Assembly: GCA_011109175.1 (NCBI GenBank)
Contig: RDEW01000026.1
Coordinates: 214,761 to 278,760, forward strand
DNA from: Dicyema japonicum
Taxonomy: Eukaryota > Dicyemida > Rhombozoa > Dicyemidae
Direction: 5' to 3'
DNA length: 64,000 nt
The notes beneath the pieces are model-generated. The model searched no databases. It saw only the letters and a list, made by a program, of their open reading frames with translations, and had not been told where the DNA came from. Every line of letters starts with the position of its first letter. Positions within the stretch are counted from its first letter, which is position 1. Of this stretch, positions 1 through 9,863 are shown piece after piece. Made by a program: the position numbers and the translations under genes.

Positions 1-41
1 TATTTTTAATTGTATTTTAATTTTATTATAAAAGTAATCAG

Positions 42-270
42 TTAATTTATCCCTAGTAAAGCATATTTAAAACTGCCATCCATCCAAAGTGACCCCGCCG
101 ACATTATCGACGTTGCGTTGCCTCTCACGATTGCAACAGAGATCAACTGGAGTAGCCACCGGGTCTCACGTGCGTCGTGGCTTTTTAGTGTAGCTAAGCG
201 TCCAAGTTTCTTTAGGAAGCGAAGCGATTTTCCACTTATTCCTCCAGTTGTCTCGACCACTATCGGATAA
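42..270 (-). mobile_element. RLE-type LINE, 3'-terminal fragment
   Basis: The minus strand encodes the last ~70 residues of an RLE-type LINE protein (ETTGGISGKSLRFLKKL...RGNA). The same ending recurs at 4070-4250 and 61795-61880, so this is a third copy of one subfamily. Only the end of the ORF is present, as expected for a 5'-truncated target-primed copy, although the window edge cuts the downstream side. No catalytic motif remains. Confidence 0.7.
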
Positions 271-1058
271 AACGCGAATCGGTCGCGTTATCGTATTTTG
301 TATTTTTATGGCATACTTTTTAATTACTTTGGAAGTAATTTAATTTCAACACGACTTATGCTCATTATTTTTTGAGCTTTTCTCATTCAGTTTTTTCTTT
401 AAATCAAATTTGTTGAATAGGATTTAAGTCGGATGCCCTCTAATCATACATTTTTTCTTTCAAAAATTTTATTTCGCCTTCGATGTGTGACAGGGAGTAA
501 AATCCTATTAGAAGTATTTACCTCGATATCTTAAATAAAGGAAACTTGTAGTTAACCAAGAACTTTTTTCTCTGTCTGCTTCATAAGGTTATGTATTCCC
601 GGGTGTATTATGCAAAAACAGATAATAATTGTGGTTTTCTTCCCTCTGCCGATGGAAGTTCGTTTTATCTTGCCTCTTCCAGTCTATAGCATTGAGAAGT
701 GTAGGGTATTAGTGAATACTGTCCAAGGTTGGTGACAGCATATATTAGTTATTTGATTGGCATGTCAATTGTACTACATAGTTGAAATTCTCAGAACTGA
801 GTATTTTGTTATATAAATGTGTTTCGTGATTGTATTTCTCTAAATTAATAATATTACCACAGTGTTACAAAAGGAAAAAGAGGAAAACAATTAGTCATAA
901 TATCACTATTGACGTTCATAATCTGCAAACTATGGAAACATTGAATACAAAAAGTTCCCTGAATACTCAAAAATTCCACATTTGACTGAACGAAGGGTTC
1001 TAGTAATTAAACTGTATAGAACAGGACGTCATTTTAGTAAAGAAAAATGTTAGTAATG
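271..1058. other. intergenic, nothing recognised
   Basis: AT-rich sequence with no convincing ORF, repeat or RNA gene. It is the 3' flank of the minus-strand heat-shock gene and may hold its 3' UTR. Confidence 0.5.
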
Positions 1059-1964
1059 TTAAACGTGGTCAATGTCGATAATATCCCTGGATGGTTGGTA
1101 TTCGTCCAGTAATTTTGACTCAACAATAAGAATGCCCTGTTCGACGTATGCCTGAATACACTCCAAGTCACAATTGTTAGGAATACTGTACTCACGTGTG
1201 TATTCGTTGATTGATTTGCATCCCTCATATATTTCTACATGTTTCGCAAAAAAATTAAGTTTATTTTCACCTTCATTCAATGTTATTTTAATTTCACTAC
1301 TGTCCACTTGTTTAACATTCAGTTTGAGTCTCCAAAGCTTGGTCCCCAGTATGTCAATTACTCCAGGATCGTTTATAGCTCGAAAAACTCCAGGACCACT
1401 TCTTGTCTCAGGCGGTTGTTCGCTAATTCTAGGAGCAGATCTAAATCGACTGTCAGATGCAATCGAAGGTCTGTAATCGGGTGGGTCATTTACGGGACCT
1501 TCAATTGTAAGGATCCCATCACTCGAAAGAGTGCTCACAAGAGCGTCAGAATCCACGTTGTGAGGGATACTTGCTGTCTTTTTGAAAATTTTTTCAGAAA
1601 AGGATCCATCACGTGTTGTCCCCGTTTTATTGGCTTCCACAATAATTAATCCATTCTCGACTTTAGCTGTAATGTCACCAGCTTCAAAATCACCAACATT
1701 CAAGCGAATCTGATACTTTCGAACTCCATCCTCGTCAGAAACAAACGAAGAATCAAACCAAATTGTGGAAGAAAGTCTGCTACTAAACCGCGGACGGAGT
1801 ATTTCCAGCCTCTCCTCATTGAACCGTCTGTCAAATTCTTCAATAAACCGCTTCTGTCTCTCAGAAAAACTTCGGGGATCGTTCTGAACAGGCAGCATAA
1901 AAATTTTCGCCAACCTAGATGATAAAATTGAATTTTCGCATTTCCCACATTTTATCGGACACAA
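1059..1964 (-). CDS. small heat-shock protein with two alpha-crystallin domains
   Basis: A 301-codon frame. It is probably an ATP-independent holdase chaperone that binds unfolding proteins in cytosolic oligomers (family knowledge). Domain 1 covers about residues 65-155 and contains the core text LNVGDFEAGDITAKVENGL followed by VSTLSSDGILTIEGPV, a standard HSP20 pattern. Domain 2 covers about residues 205-290 (LWRLKLNVKQVD...IPNNCD...VEQGILIVES) and is more diverged. The linker is proline-rich. Two-domain sHSPs are known in flatworms. The first in-frame ATG gives an odd Cys-rich leader. The Met at residue 23 (position 1898, MLPVQNDPRSF) is a likelier start, and a CTAG just upstream of it could be an intron acceptor. 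I saw no clear heat-shock element. Single exon from Met23 on, no frameshift. Confidence 0.9.
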   Translation of the reverse strand: MCPIKCGKCENSILSSRLAKIFMLPVQNDPRSFSERQKRFIEEFDRRFNEERLEILRPRFSSRLSSTIWFDSSFVSDEDGVRKYQIRLNVGDFEAGDITAKVENGLIIVEANKTGTTRDGSFSEKIFKKTASIPHNVDSDALVSTLSSDGILTIEGPVNDPPDYRPSIASDSRFRSAPRISEQPPETRSGPGVFRAINDPGVIDILGTKLWRLKLNVKQVDSSEIKITLNEGENKLNFFAKHVEIYEGCKSINEYTREYSIPNNCDLECIQAYVEQGILIVESKLLDEYQPSRDIIDIDHV

Positions 1965-3137
1965 TCGATAACCTCATAATTTACGACAAAAATATTGACT
2001 TTAATTGCTCTATCATATATGATCAATAAATATATATCTAAACTACAGGATATTTATTGTACCACACATTTAATTGACTGTGAAATAATCCTACATTCAC
2101 CATTTTTATGCCTTAAAACCATTCTCGGACAAATGTTGGAAACCACAATTGCTTTTTCCCTTACGAACATTTAGCTAACATTTGTCTGTCAGTCCTTTTC
2201 TTTAATAATTTATATCTTTTTTACAAACCGATTTTTTCAATGAGACATATCTGGTTCACGAACATAGATTCCATATCCTTGATTTAATGTTTATGTTTTT
2301 TTAATGAGCTAATGTTTATGTGGCTCTTTGTAAATTGGGCGTTACTTGTCAGTTTCAACGCCTGTTTTGGGTAAATATCAGTAATAAAGTTTTCAGATCT
2401 TTGGAAAGCTGGACGTGTTCTAATTGTGAACTGGGATTTATAATTTGGTTTCCTCCCACTGGAATAATATCTATCTTATTACCCAAATAGTTTGCAGTTT
2501 TGAATAATCGACAGGGTGATACTAATACATGCCTCTGTCCTGTATTGCAAATAGTTATTCTTGATGGCTTTAAAAAAGATTAGATTATGTTTTTCTATTT
2601 TCCAGTACGAGCACTGGATCTGTAAACAAATTCTCTTGCAAAAACGTCTTTATCAAGTCGAATGAAAGCACACTTGACTACCTTTATTGAATCATTAAGC
2701 ACAAACGCTTGATTAGCTTTATTGAATCACTAAGAGGCCACAAAGTAAATCGATTGAAGGAGATCTAATTTACGTCAGATGACTTCTGTGAAAACGCCTG
2801 TCCCGAACCTAGGAGAGAATATTCCTTCTGCCGATCTTCATGATGCCTTTTATCATCTCGAAGGGGTAGTAGTTGAGTTGATAGACTTAAGACGTACATC
2901 TCACGGACCTTTTATCTGAACCTCCTACATTCTGGAGAATTATGAATCTTGTGAATGGGATACTTTTGGGAATATTTCTGATTTTGGACGTAAAATTCTA
3001 TTTTCTGCAAACTGCTCAAGGAAAGATAATAGAATTCGTTTTATTGCAGTCATCAACGTTTTTCCGGAATGATTGCTTGTCATTCAATAATTAGAAATGT
3101 GCCAATTATCGCTGGCCGTGTGAAGTGAAAATCCGTA
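1965..3137. other. intergenic, AT-rich
   Basis: Upstream flank of the heat-shock gene. Around 2670-2735 a short motif (TTTATTGAATCA(C/T)TAAG) occurs twice. I recognise no gene or mobile-element protein here. Confidence 0.4.
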
Positions 3138-3145
3138 CTGTAAGG
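3138..3145 (+). repeat. left 8-bp target-site duplication of hAT element
   Basis: CTGTAAGG directly precedes the left CAGTCGTTCCC terminus and matches 6182-6189 exactly. Confidence 0.85.
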
Positions 3146-3469
3146 CAGTCGTTCCCAAAGTCCTCGCGGAACCCTTTTGGGCTAATTTTTTGCGGAACCC
3201 TTCCAATTCAATTATTACAATTTCATTTAAACATAATCGTAATAACCAAAAATAAATTTAATGTGAACATTAACTTTTATCATAGTTGTGTAACATTAGG
3301 AACTGTATCCTCATATCGTCAGAAGCATTGAGTTTATATTTTTATTGAAAATCCGGTAAGTCGTTGGAAAAGGTAATAGTGTATTGCCTTTTCTTAAATA
3401 TCAGGATATTTTGAAATGTATGCTCTCCAAAAATTAAAAAGGGATATATCTGATTTATTATTAGCACTT

Positions 3470-3905
3470 TCACGAGAGCCATAATATTTATAGCCCCGCA
3501 TGTGCAGCAAAAATTATAAGAGAATTAGTTAGGTTGCTCCAAGCTCTTCTGTTCTTTGCTAGGTCCCTCAGTGAGTCCAGATCGTCACCAGATGCCAATG
3601 TTTTCTTCACGGCTTTCAGATCGTTTTGTAGAACGACAGGGAGGGTAGTTCTCGGTCTTCCACGAAAGCGTTTTACATTGGAGGAGTCTTCCATTGCGAT
3701 GTTCGGAGGGGATATCGGGTCCAACCTCAGGACATGTCCAAAAAGTCTCCAACGAGAGCTAATGATCTCGTGGCTTAATGGTATACAGTCACACTTATTG
3801 TAGAGTCCATTCCGTGAGATCTTGGATGGCCAGGACATTCCAGTTATGTTTCTTAGATGATTCCTGTGAGATGAGTCTAGCCTCTCCAATTCCTCTTTAG
3901 AGGTG
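3470..3905 (-). mobile_element. RTE/CR1-like LINE, C-terminal and 3'-end fragment
   Basis: The minus strand encodes the C-terminal tail of a LINE polymerase, with ITGMSWPSKISRNGLYN and SSRWRLFGHVLRLDP, a pattern typical of the region after the RT thumb in RTE/CR1-like elements. No RT catalytic motif is present, so the copy is 5'-truncated. About 20 bp after the stop the sequence reads GGGGCTATAAATATTATGG then CTCTCGTGAAA, the same tail that ends the SINEs at 34423-34722 and 59919-60205. A plus-strand relative lies at 53340-54450. Clade is not resolved. Confidence 0.75.
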
Positions 3906-4064
3906 GCCCAGAGTTGTATAGTAGAATTGGTTTGATGAAAGTATCGTATAACATAATCCTTGATTTTTCAGCCTATTTGATGTTGATTCTGATATTCAAT
4001 TGATGTTAGATTTGCTGGTATTACTTTAATTTGAAAATAAAATGTTTAATAATAAAAATAATTA

Positions 4065-4585
4065 ATAATTAACAAAACCATCTATCCAAAGTGGTCCCCC
4101 GACATTATCGACGTTGCGTTGCCTCTCACGATTGCAACAGAGATCAACTGGAGAAACCACCGGGACTCACGTGCTTTTTAGTGTAGCTAGGCGTTTAAGT
4201 TTCTTTAGGAAGCGAAGTGATTTTCCACTTATTCCTCCAGTTGTCTCAACCACAATCTGATAGAACGCGAATCGGTCGCGTAGCGCTTCGTATTTCTTCT
4301 CCATTGCCCTCATCGTTTTTTTCCGCGACATGGAGTGTGTCTACCGCGCTCCAGATAATGTTGGATGGGCAAAGGGGTCGACACAAGTACCATCCCAGAC
4401 CAAAGGTTTCCCTCTTCGAATGGGAAAATTGTGATTCCGTCAGGACTTTTTTCCATCTCCTCTGTCCAGGCAAACAGGTTCAAGTATGGCGGGGTATCCC
4501 GAAGACTCCAGGGCTCGCTTGACAATTCAGTTGATCGCCTTATGTCTTGGAAATCTCTTATGCAATTATTGTTTCTCATTAAAAA
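4065..4585 (-). mobile_element. RLE-type LINE, C-terminal endonuclease fragment
   Basis: Minus-strand text includes LSSEPWSLRDTPPYLNL, then EKSPDGITIFPFEEGNLW, a decayed form of the (K/R)PD...D endonuclease core seen intact in sister copies (KRPDGMTIFPF). The 3' end encodes ETTGGISGKSLRFLKKL, shared with 42-270 and 61795-62080. Reading frame is broken in several places. It lies inside the hAT element at 3146-6181. Confidence 0.75.
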
Positions 4586-4675
4586 TCTTATAAAATTGAC
4601 TAACCCAAAACAGAATCAATGTATAAGCGTGGATGTTTAATATATTTTAATTTTTTGAGAAACAGAACTCGAAAA

Positions 4676-4885
4676 AGTAAAACGAGTAAATTATCTAGTT
4701 AACCGGATTTAATCCAGATTGCTGGTAATCCCTCTACTTCTCTAAAAGAAGATTGTGCCATCAATTCCCAGTTATTCCCCATCTCCAAATCATAGTCAAT
4801 CGAAATATCCCTGTTAAAGTCCAGTGGGATGGCAGTTTCACAAGTTGAGAGGTAGAAGAGGGTTCTCTTCATAAGAAACCTTCAT
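4676..4885 (-). mobile_element. second-clade RLE LINE, 3'-end fragment
   Basis: Nucleotide similarity to 63080-63290 is obvious: both begin GAGTAAATTA and share GGTAATCCCTCT, AGAAGA.TGTGCCAT and AGTTCCACAAGTTG-like blocks. It is therefore the C-terminal and 3' end of the same element type as 63080-63985, minus strand, without the catalytic core. Coding capacity is lost. Confidence 0.65.
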
Positions 4886-4899
4886 CCCGTGTTTCTGTA

Positions 4900-6115
4900 A
4901 TTAAAAACTATTATTAAATAATTTATAATAAATTTCGCTAATAACCTCATGAAAGACTATGTGTCGATCAGCCGCAAGGAATTTTCTCGATCTCTGCATG
5001 TCAAACGAGGTGGTCCACAACAGTCGACATATACGACGTTCTTCACTCCCTACGACGTTCTCATTGAACACTCCAATCCTCAAGCTTGGAAAATCAAAAG
5101 ACATTCCATCCTCTTACTGTCTCCATAACTTGCGCCTTGTCAAAAGTGTTGGAGAAGCTTGTACTAATGTTAATCACCCCTGTTCTACAATTTCCTGATT
5201 TTCAACATGGCTTCAGATCAGGTCGTTCTGCAAAGACGCATTTGGGATCTGTCTCCAAGTTCATCACAGACGGCTTCAACATGAAGAGACTCAATTACGG
5301 ACGGCTCTGGTGTCTATAGATATACAGAAAGCCTTCGAATCGGTTTCGAAAACTCTTCCAACAAAGAAGATCTCCCTCCAGGGCTGTGGCGATGGTTCAG
5401 TCACACCTCAACCAGGTGTGTGATTGGCTATCCATAAATTTGCTGTCTGTGTCTGCATCCAAGTCTCAGTTCACCCTATTTACTACGGACAGAAGATTTA
5501 AAGGTGGACTTGAGATATTCCTCGGAAACATTCCCATCCCTTATACACGAATCCATAAGATCATTATTGTAACCTTCGACTCTCTGATGACGTTCGCCAA
5601 TCATACGGAGGAGGTATTAACCAAGTGTCTTCGAAAATGGAACGTCAGAAAAGCCATCGTAAAGAAGAGTCCCTTCCCTCCTACTGCTTGTATAAGCAAA
5701 GTATATCTCCAAGTTATTGCGCCGACGATTGAATATGCTTGTTCTGCCTGGAGATTCGCTATTCCTTCTACGAGGGTGGAGCGTATAAACTCTCTCAGAC
5801 GGGAGATCATGAAGCATATACAATCAGACTCCACATCCGTCTGCTTTCAGAGGAGGCGACGGTGAGAAATGGCCTAGGCTTTCTACGTATGTGCAATGAG
5901 CTAGAAAACCCATTCAGAGAGAGGGTGGTTCATGCGGAAGAATTCAGATCGGCATTAAAAAGTGCACTCCGATAGAATTCCTCTGCAGAAATAAAAGAAG
6001 ACACTTCAGAAACGCTGTTGGTTCACTGGCGGAGCATTCGAAAAAAATTCGAGAGATGTTGGAGGCTGGAATTTTTTCTTTCTTGGTGGTCGTGGGGTTT
6101 AAAATAAAATAAACT
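4900..6115 (+). mobile_element. APE-type LINE RT fragment with internal deletion
   Basis: Plus-strand pieces encode the start of an RT domain (KVLEKLVL, QHGFRSGRSAKTHL, around 5130-5250). After a jump near 5330-5385 they encode the thumb (CDWLSINLLSVSASKSQFTLF, VYLQVIAPTIEYACSAWRF, up to about 5860). The YADD catalytic box and its surroundings are deleted. The 3' end near 6085 reads GTGGGGTTTAAAATAAAATAA, resembling the tail of the other APE-type copies, although their 3' hairpin is not clear here. The insertion lies at the right end of the hAT element. Confidence 0.75.
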
Positions 6116-6181
6116 AATAATTTAGCGGAACCCTAAAACTGCCTCCGCTGAACCCTGGGGTTCCCTGGTTGGGAACCAGTG

Positions 6182-6189
6182 CTGTAAGG
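6182..6189 (+). repeat. right 8-bp target-site duplication of hAT element
   Basis: CTGTAAGG directly follows the right terminus (...GGGAACCAGTG) and matches 3138-3145 exactly. Confidence 0.85.
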
Positions 6190-6544
6190 GCCTTCGTAAG
6201 GCTATCATCTAAAGCTGAGGAGAACGTCTTTTTTTAATTTGATCAACAAAACGCCTCTAACTCTATGAGAAGAGATATAAGAACACCGAAAATTTATCCT
6301 TTTGTTCATCATTCATATTCTACTCATCCCCCTCGTTTTTGGAAATGAAATTATTACTCAAAACGAGAGTACAACAGGGCGAACATTTGTTCCCCTTTTT
6401 TTCTTTAACGATCGATCACATTGTGTAAGATATTTTTACTGATTAATTTATGACATTTGAACAATTGCATCCTCGGAGGAAGCCTTAAGATTGTTTTCTC
6501 AAAAGTCACATAATTGACAGCTGGTTAGAATCTCGATGCTGTAC

Positions 6545-6720
6545 ATTATGGCTGAAGGTTCAACTCTGTGGTTTGTACAAGGACTCGCACACAAAAAAGA
6601 AGTGAAGAATATTGTTTGGTTTCCTTTCTTAGTTATCATAACTGATCTTTAATTGTCTCCTGTCTAGAGTTATATTGTGGTTCTGCTGTGTATGCCACAA
6701 AATTGAAGTTAACACAAAAG
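6545..6720 (+). repeat. tRNA-derived SINE, degenerate copy
   Basis: The stretch CACACAAAAAAGAAGTGAAGA resembles the SINE middle seen at 34590-34625 (CACACAAGAAA...GAAGTGAAGA). Later text (TGTCTAGAGTTATA, TTCTGCTGTGTATGCC) is weakly similar. Boundaries are approximate. Confidence 0.35.
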
Positions 6721-6879
6721 TAAAATAATTTTAGGCAACCAATAATATATAAACTCATGGATCGTCTTAGTCATGGTGGACCTTTGAGATGGCGGAGGAA
6801 TCTTCTTTAGCATTTTTCGACAGTCAATTACTGTAGAAACAATGTCTTATAAATTTCTTGTTTTGGTTGCAAGGATAGG

Positions 6880-6965
6880 ATTTATTAGTTAAGTAACCCC
6901 AGCCTCACTAACTTGTAAGTGGCCAGCAGCTATTAAGTAGGACGCAGAGGATTTATTAAATCACT
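6880..6965 (-). mobile_element. APE-type LINE, zinc-finger C-terminus fragment
   Basis: Close nucleotide match to 36505-36570 and to the complement of 59640-59700 (AACCCCAGCCTCACTAACTT, GGCCAGCAGCTATTA). In those copies the region encodes the last residues of an APE-type LINE protein (...QVSEAGV-stop), so this is a short terminal piece. Confidence 0.55.
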
Positions 6966-7214
6966 GAAGATGCTTGGTTTCAGGTAATCTTCCAATGTCA
7001 GTGCTCTAAAGGTGTATGCAGGTTGCAATTATCGAGAGCCACATTTTGAGTTTTTTTAGATTTGAATGGGAAACACTGCTGGATTAGCTAAAACTAGCGT
7101 AGTTCAGAGGAGTTCAAAAAACCGTTTGAATATAAAATAAAACTGTTTTTTGTTGTGTCTAACTTTGACATCAGAAACAGCACGGAGAGCGTTGAGTATA
7201 CTTATAGCCTTCAT

Positions 7215-7322
7215 TATGACTAGGGCGATTTTTTTAACCTAAAAAATAAAAAAATTAACATAAAAAATTAACTTTATTAACCTAAAAGCTAAAAAAATTA
7301 ACCCAAAAATTTAACTTTATAA
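7215..7322. repeat. AT-rich repeat beginning ATGACTAGGGCGATTTTTT
   Basis: Tandem-like TTAACcyAAAA blocks follow a start motif, ATGACTAGG(G/C)...ATTTT, that also occurs at about 52677 and 62298. It may be the end of an unidentified mobile element. Confidence 0.35.
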
Positions 7323-7324
7323 CT

Positions 7325-7990
7325 AAGCCATCCCAAATGAAGCTCTGGGCACCATTCTAGATAATGAATGCGTTAGAAGTGGTATCTATCTGCGGCTAGG
7401 ACTGAAAGTATGTGTACCTCACCCGTGCCGATGTGGCGTTCTGATAGACTGCTATGGCCTGCACCCTCTCGTCTGCAAGAGGAGTGCTGGCAGATCTCCA
7501 AGGCACAAGGCTCTGAATGAGATTGTCAAGCGGGCTGTGGATGCTGCTGGATACTCGGCCATTCTTGACCCGGTCGGGTTATGCAGAAGTGACGGGAAAC
7601 GACCGGACGGGATGACCATATTTCTCTTCGAGTCCGGGAAACCATTGGTTTGGGACGTGACATGTACAGACACGTTTGCCCCGAACAATCTTCACGAGTG
7701 CGCTTCAAGGGCCTGCTCTGCAGCCGTCAAGGCGGAGAAGGCTAAACTCTAAAAATACGGCGGCCTTCCCGATAATGTCCAATTTGTTCCGCTTGCTATG
7801 GTGACTTCCGGATCCTACTCCCACTCTACACTAGAGTTTTTCGGACGTCTTGGAAACCGGATCACTTCATGCACTGGAGATCTCCGCGAACGCCGCTGGC
7901 TGTTTGAGCGAATTTCGCTCGCAATTCTGAGAAGGAACAGCCACGCAGTGAGGCTGCAGCTAACTGATGTTTCGTTCTTTTTTTGCTCAT
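7325..7990 (+). mobile_element. RLE-type LINE, C-terminal endonuclease copy
   Basis: 5'-truncated. The plus strand encodes the zinc-knuckle region (CHRPCRCGV-like, broken), then MDAAGYSAILDPVGLCRS, KRPDGMTIFLFESGKPLVWD and SLGNRITS-like C-terminal text, all parallel to the copy at 16645-18960. The PD and downstream Asp of the endonuclease are both kept. An in-frame stop lies after KAEKAKL near 7750, so it is dead. It ends in AT-rich sequence near 7990. Confidence 0.85.
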
Positions 7991-8289
7991 ATATAAATAT
8001 AGTTAAAAATCATTTTAATGATTATTTACTATTATTAAATTTTAATTTTTTAACTTAGTTCGCCCAAATTATGACATAGTAAACGTGGGACGAGAAAGAA
8101 AGGGATTGGGCATAATTCATCTCAAGTATTTTTTTACAGTTTTTTGTTAAAAGGAAAACTTTTCTGAATATCATCACTTCTGGTTGAAGGTTAAAATGCT
8201 GGCAGTAAAAACCGTAATGGTATATTTTGACGGCGGAGTAAGTTGATTGTAGCTATTTTGTTAAAATATCGAGATTTGCTTGTAACCTT

Positions 8290-8465
8290 CACGACTTTAT
8301 TTAAGTAAATAACAGTTATGATAGCTAATCGACGAGGGAGAACCAAGGTGTCTTCTTCACCTCTTTTTCGTTGGACATGAGTCTTTTTATAGACGATCCG
8401 GTTCCGCAATGAGACGTAACTTGTGAAGCAAAGCATCGTAGATGCATGGAACCTTCAGTTTGAAT
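8290..8465 (-). repeat. tRNA-derived SINE, partial
   Basis: Plus-strand text (CTTTATTTAAGTAAATAACAG, GATCCGGTTCCGCAATGAG, CATCGTAGATGCATGGAACC) lines up with the minus-orientation SINE at 59930-60205. The tRNA-like head is missing. Confidence 0.65.
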
Positions 8466-8489
8466 GTATAGCAACGAGATTCTAACTAG

Positions 8490-8990
8490 GCCTCTTGTTA
8501 CATTGTGCCACCGGCTTGGAATCCGATGAAATAATCTTAAAGTTCTATCAAAAGCTTTGGTCATGTCGATAGTGGCGAAAACAGTTCGAAGAAGTGATTT
8601 ATGGTTATTGAATCAATCGGCGATAAAGTCAGTTTAATTAGGTGGACGATAGTGGAATTATGTGGGTTGAATAAATATTTTGATTTTGATAGGTTGGTAA
8701 ATCGTTAGATATGGTTAAGTAAGAGTCTTACAAAATATTAGAAGTGGCAAAAAAAGAGAAACAGGGGAAAGATCCTGGATCACATCCTTGTTTGGTTTCA
8801 GAATAGGAATGATTGTTGACTGTTTCCACAAGAAAAGATAAATCGGGAGTGTAGGGAAGCAGTTAAAATTGCATGTCTCAAACATAAATAGTGACTTGAA
8901 GGAGCGGCTTACCGCCCCCTTATTAGCAGCCAATACGATTTTCTGAGAAAAAAATCCTGTGGGGAAGGATAGGAGATTCAATTTTCACTA
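8490..8990 (-). mobile_element. LINE RT fragment (fingers/palm start)
   Basis: The minus strand encodes WKQSTIIPILKPNKDVIQD then LFLPLLIFCKTL, the canonical start of a LINE RT domain, and after a frame break DMTKAFDRTLRLFHRI, the motif A region. No YADD box is seen. The downstream side abuts the SINE at 8290-8465. Confidence 0.7.
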
Positions 8991-8999
8991 CGAGGATGT

Positions 9000-9863
9000 G
9001 ATTCATGGAAAATTTTAAATTAGTTATTTTTAAGTAAGCTAGTTATTAACCATAACCTCGCTACTTTGGAGGCCAAATGTCCTCAGCTGTACATCATCTA
9101 GTTCTAGACGCTTCCACAGGACTCTGATGTTTACCTGATGTTCAGGGCAGGAGAAAGTTTTTTGAATAATCAATAATAACTGGTCCGGTTGAGAAAGTCG
9201 AGAGCCTGATTCGTCTCTTAGGAGGAATGCCCAGAATGTAATTATACTAGGGACCTCCTTGTTTCTCTGTCGAGGGTAGTCTCCGAGTCATCCATCAGTG
9301 GGGGAAAGGCCTCCAGTAGATCGTTCCGAACCAGGTAGAGATGTGGTCATAAATTGTATATTTTTTATGTATTTATTTATTAACCTAAGACTTGCAATCT
9401 TTGGCAAGCCCAGCACAAACAGTAACAACTAATTAATCAGGGAAGAAAATTTGCTTGCAATCTTCACCAGATGAGTTGGTCAAAGAGAAGGTAAAGAAGA
9501 TTTCTTTCAACTTATGTGTCGTGGCAGAAAAACTCGTCGCCTCAATGGTCGAATCTGTTTGATGAGGATTGACCTTCGCTGAAAACTCAATCTTTTGGAT
9601 TCGAACCCACAGCCTTCAAATAAGATGCAATCAAAAGTTCAGCCAGAAAGTCTAAGTATCAATAAAAAATATTAATATTTAAAATTTAAAATACATTGTA
9701 TTAAAAATAAATATTAAAATTCAAAATTATGTTTTACTGGTTATGATGTTTTGCTTTGCATAAAATATTAATGAATTATTTTGCTATTGCATAAGTTATT
9801 AATTAATTATTATTATAAATGAAATACAAATTAATTAATATATGTAATTATTTCAGATTATTA
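9000..9863. other. intergenic; one tRNA-like B box
   Basis: No gene recognised. On the minus strand near 9590-9610 the text TGTGGGTTCGAATCC is a perfect Pol III B box. The preceding 60 bases do not fold into a good tRNA, so it may be a remnant of a tRNA-derived SINE. From 9660 to 9860 the sequence is extremely AT-rich and probably includes the promoter and leader of the next gene. Confidence 0.4.

Larger units (their letters stand above)
3146..6181. mobile_element. hAT-type DNA transposon, non-autonomous, filled with LINE fragments
   Basis: The left end begins CAGTCGTTCCCAAAG. The right end, read on the minus strand, begins CAGTGGTTCCCAACCAGGG. These form imperfect terminal inverted repeats of the well-known hAT type (CAGnGGTTCnCAAnC). 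The element is flanked by identical 8-bp copies of CTGTAAGG at 3138-3145 and 6182-6189, the hAT target-site length. A GCGGAACCC motif recurs subterminally near both ends. I see no transposase inside. The 3,036-bp body holds pieces of an RTE-like LINE, an RLE-type LINE, a second RLE clade and an APE-type LINE, each annotated separately. Confidence 0.85.

Noticed and set aside
9585-9660. Possible minus-strand tRNA around a perfect B box
   Set aside because: No acceptor stem or anticodon arm could be folded; treated as a possible SINE remnant.
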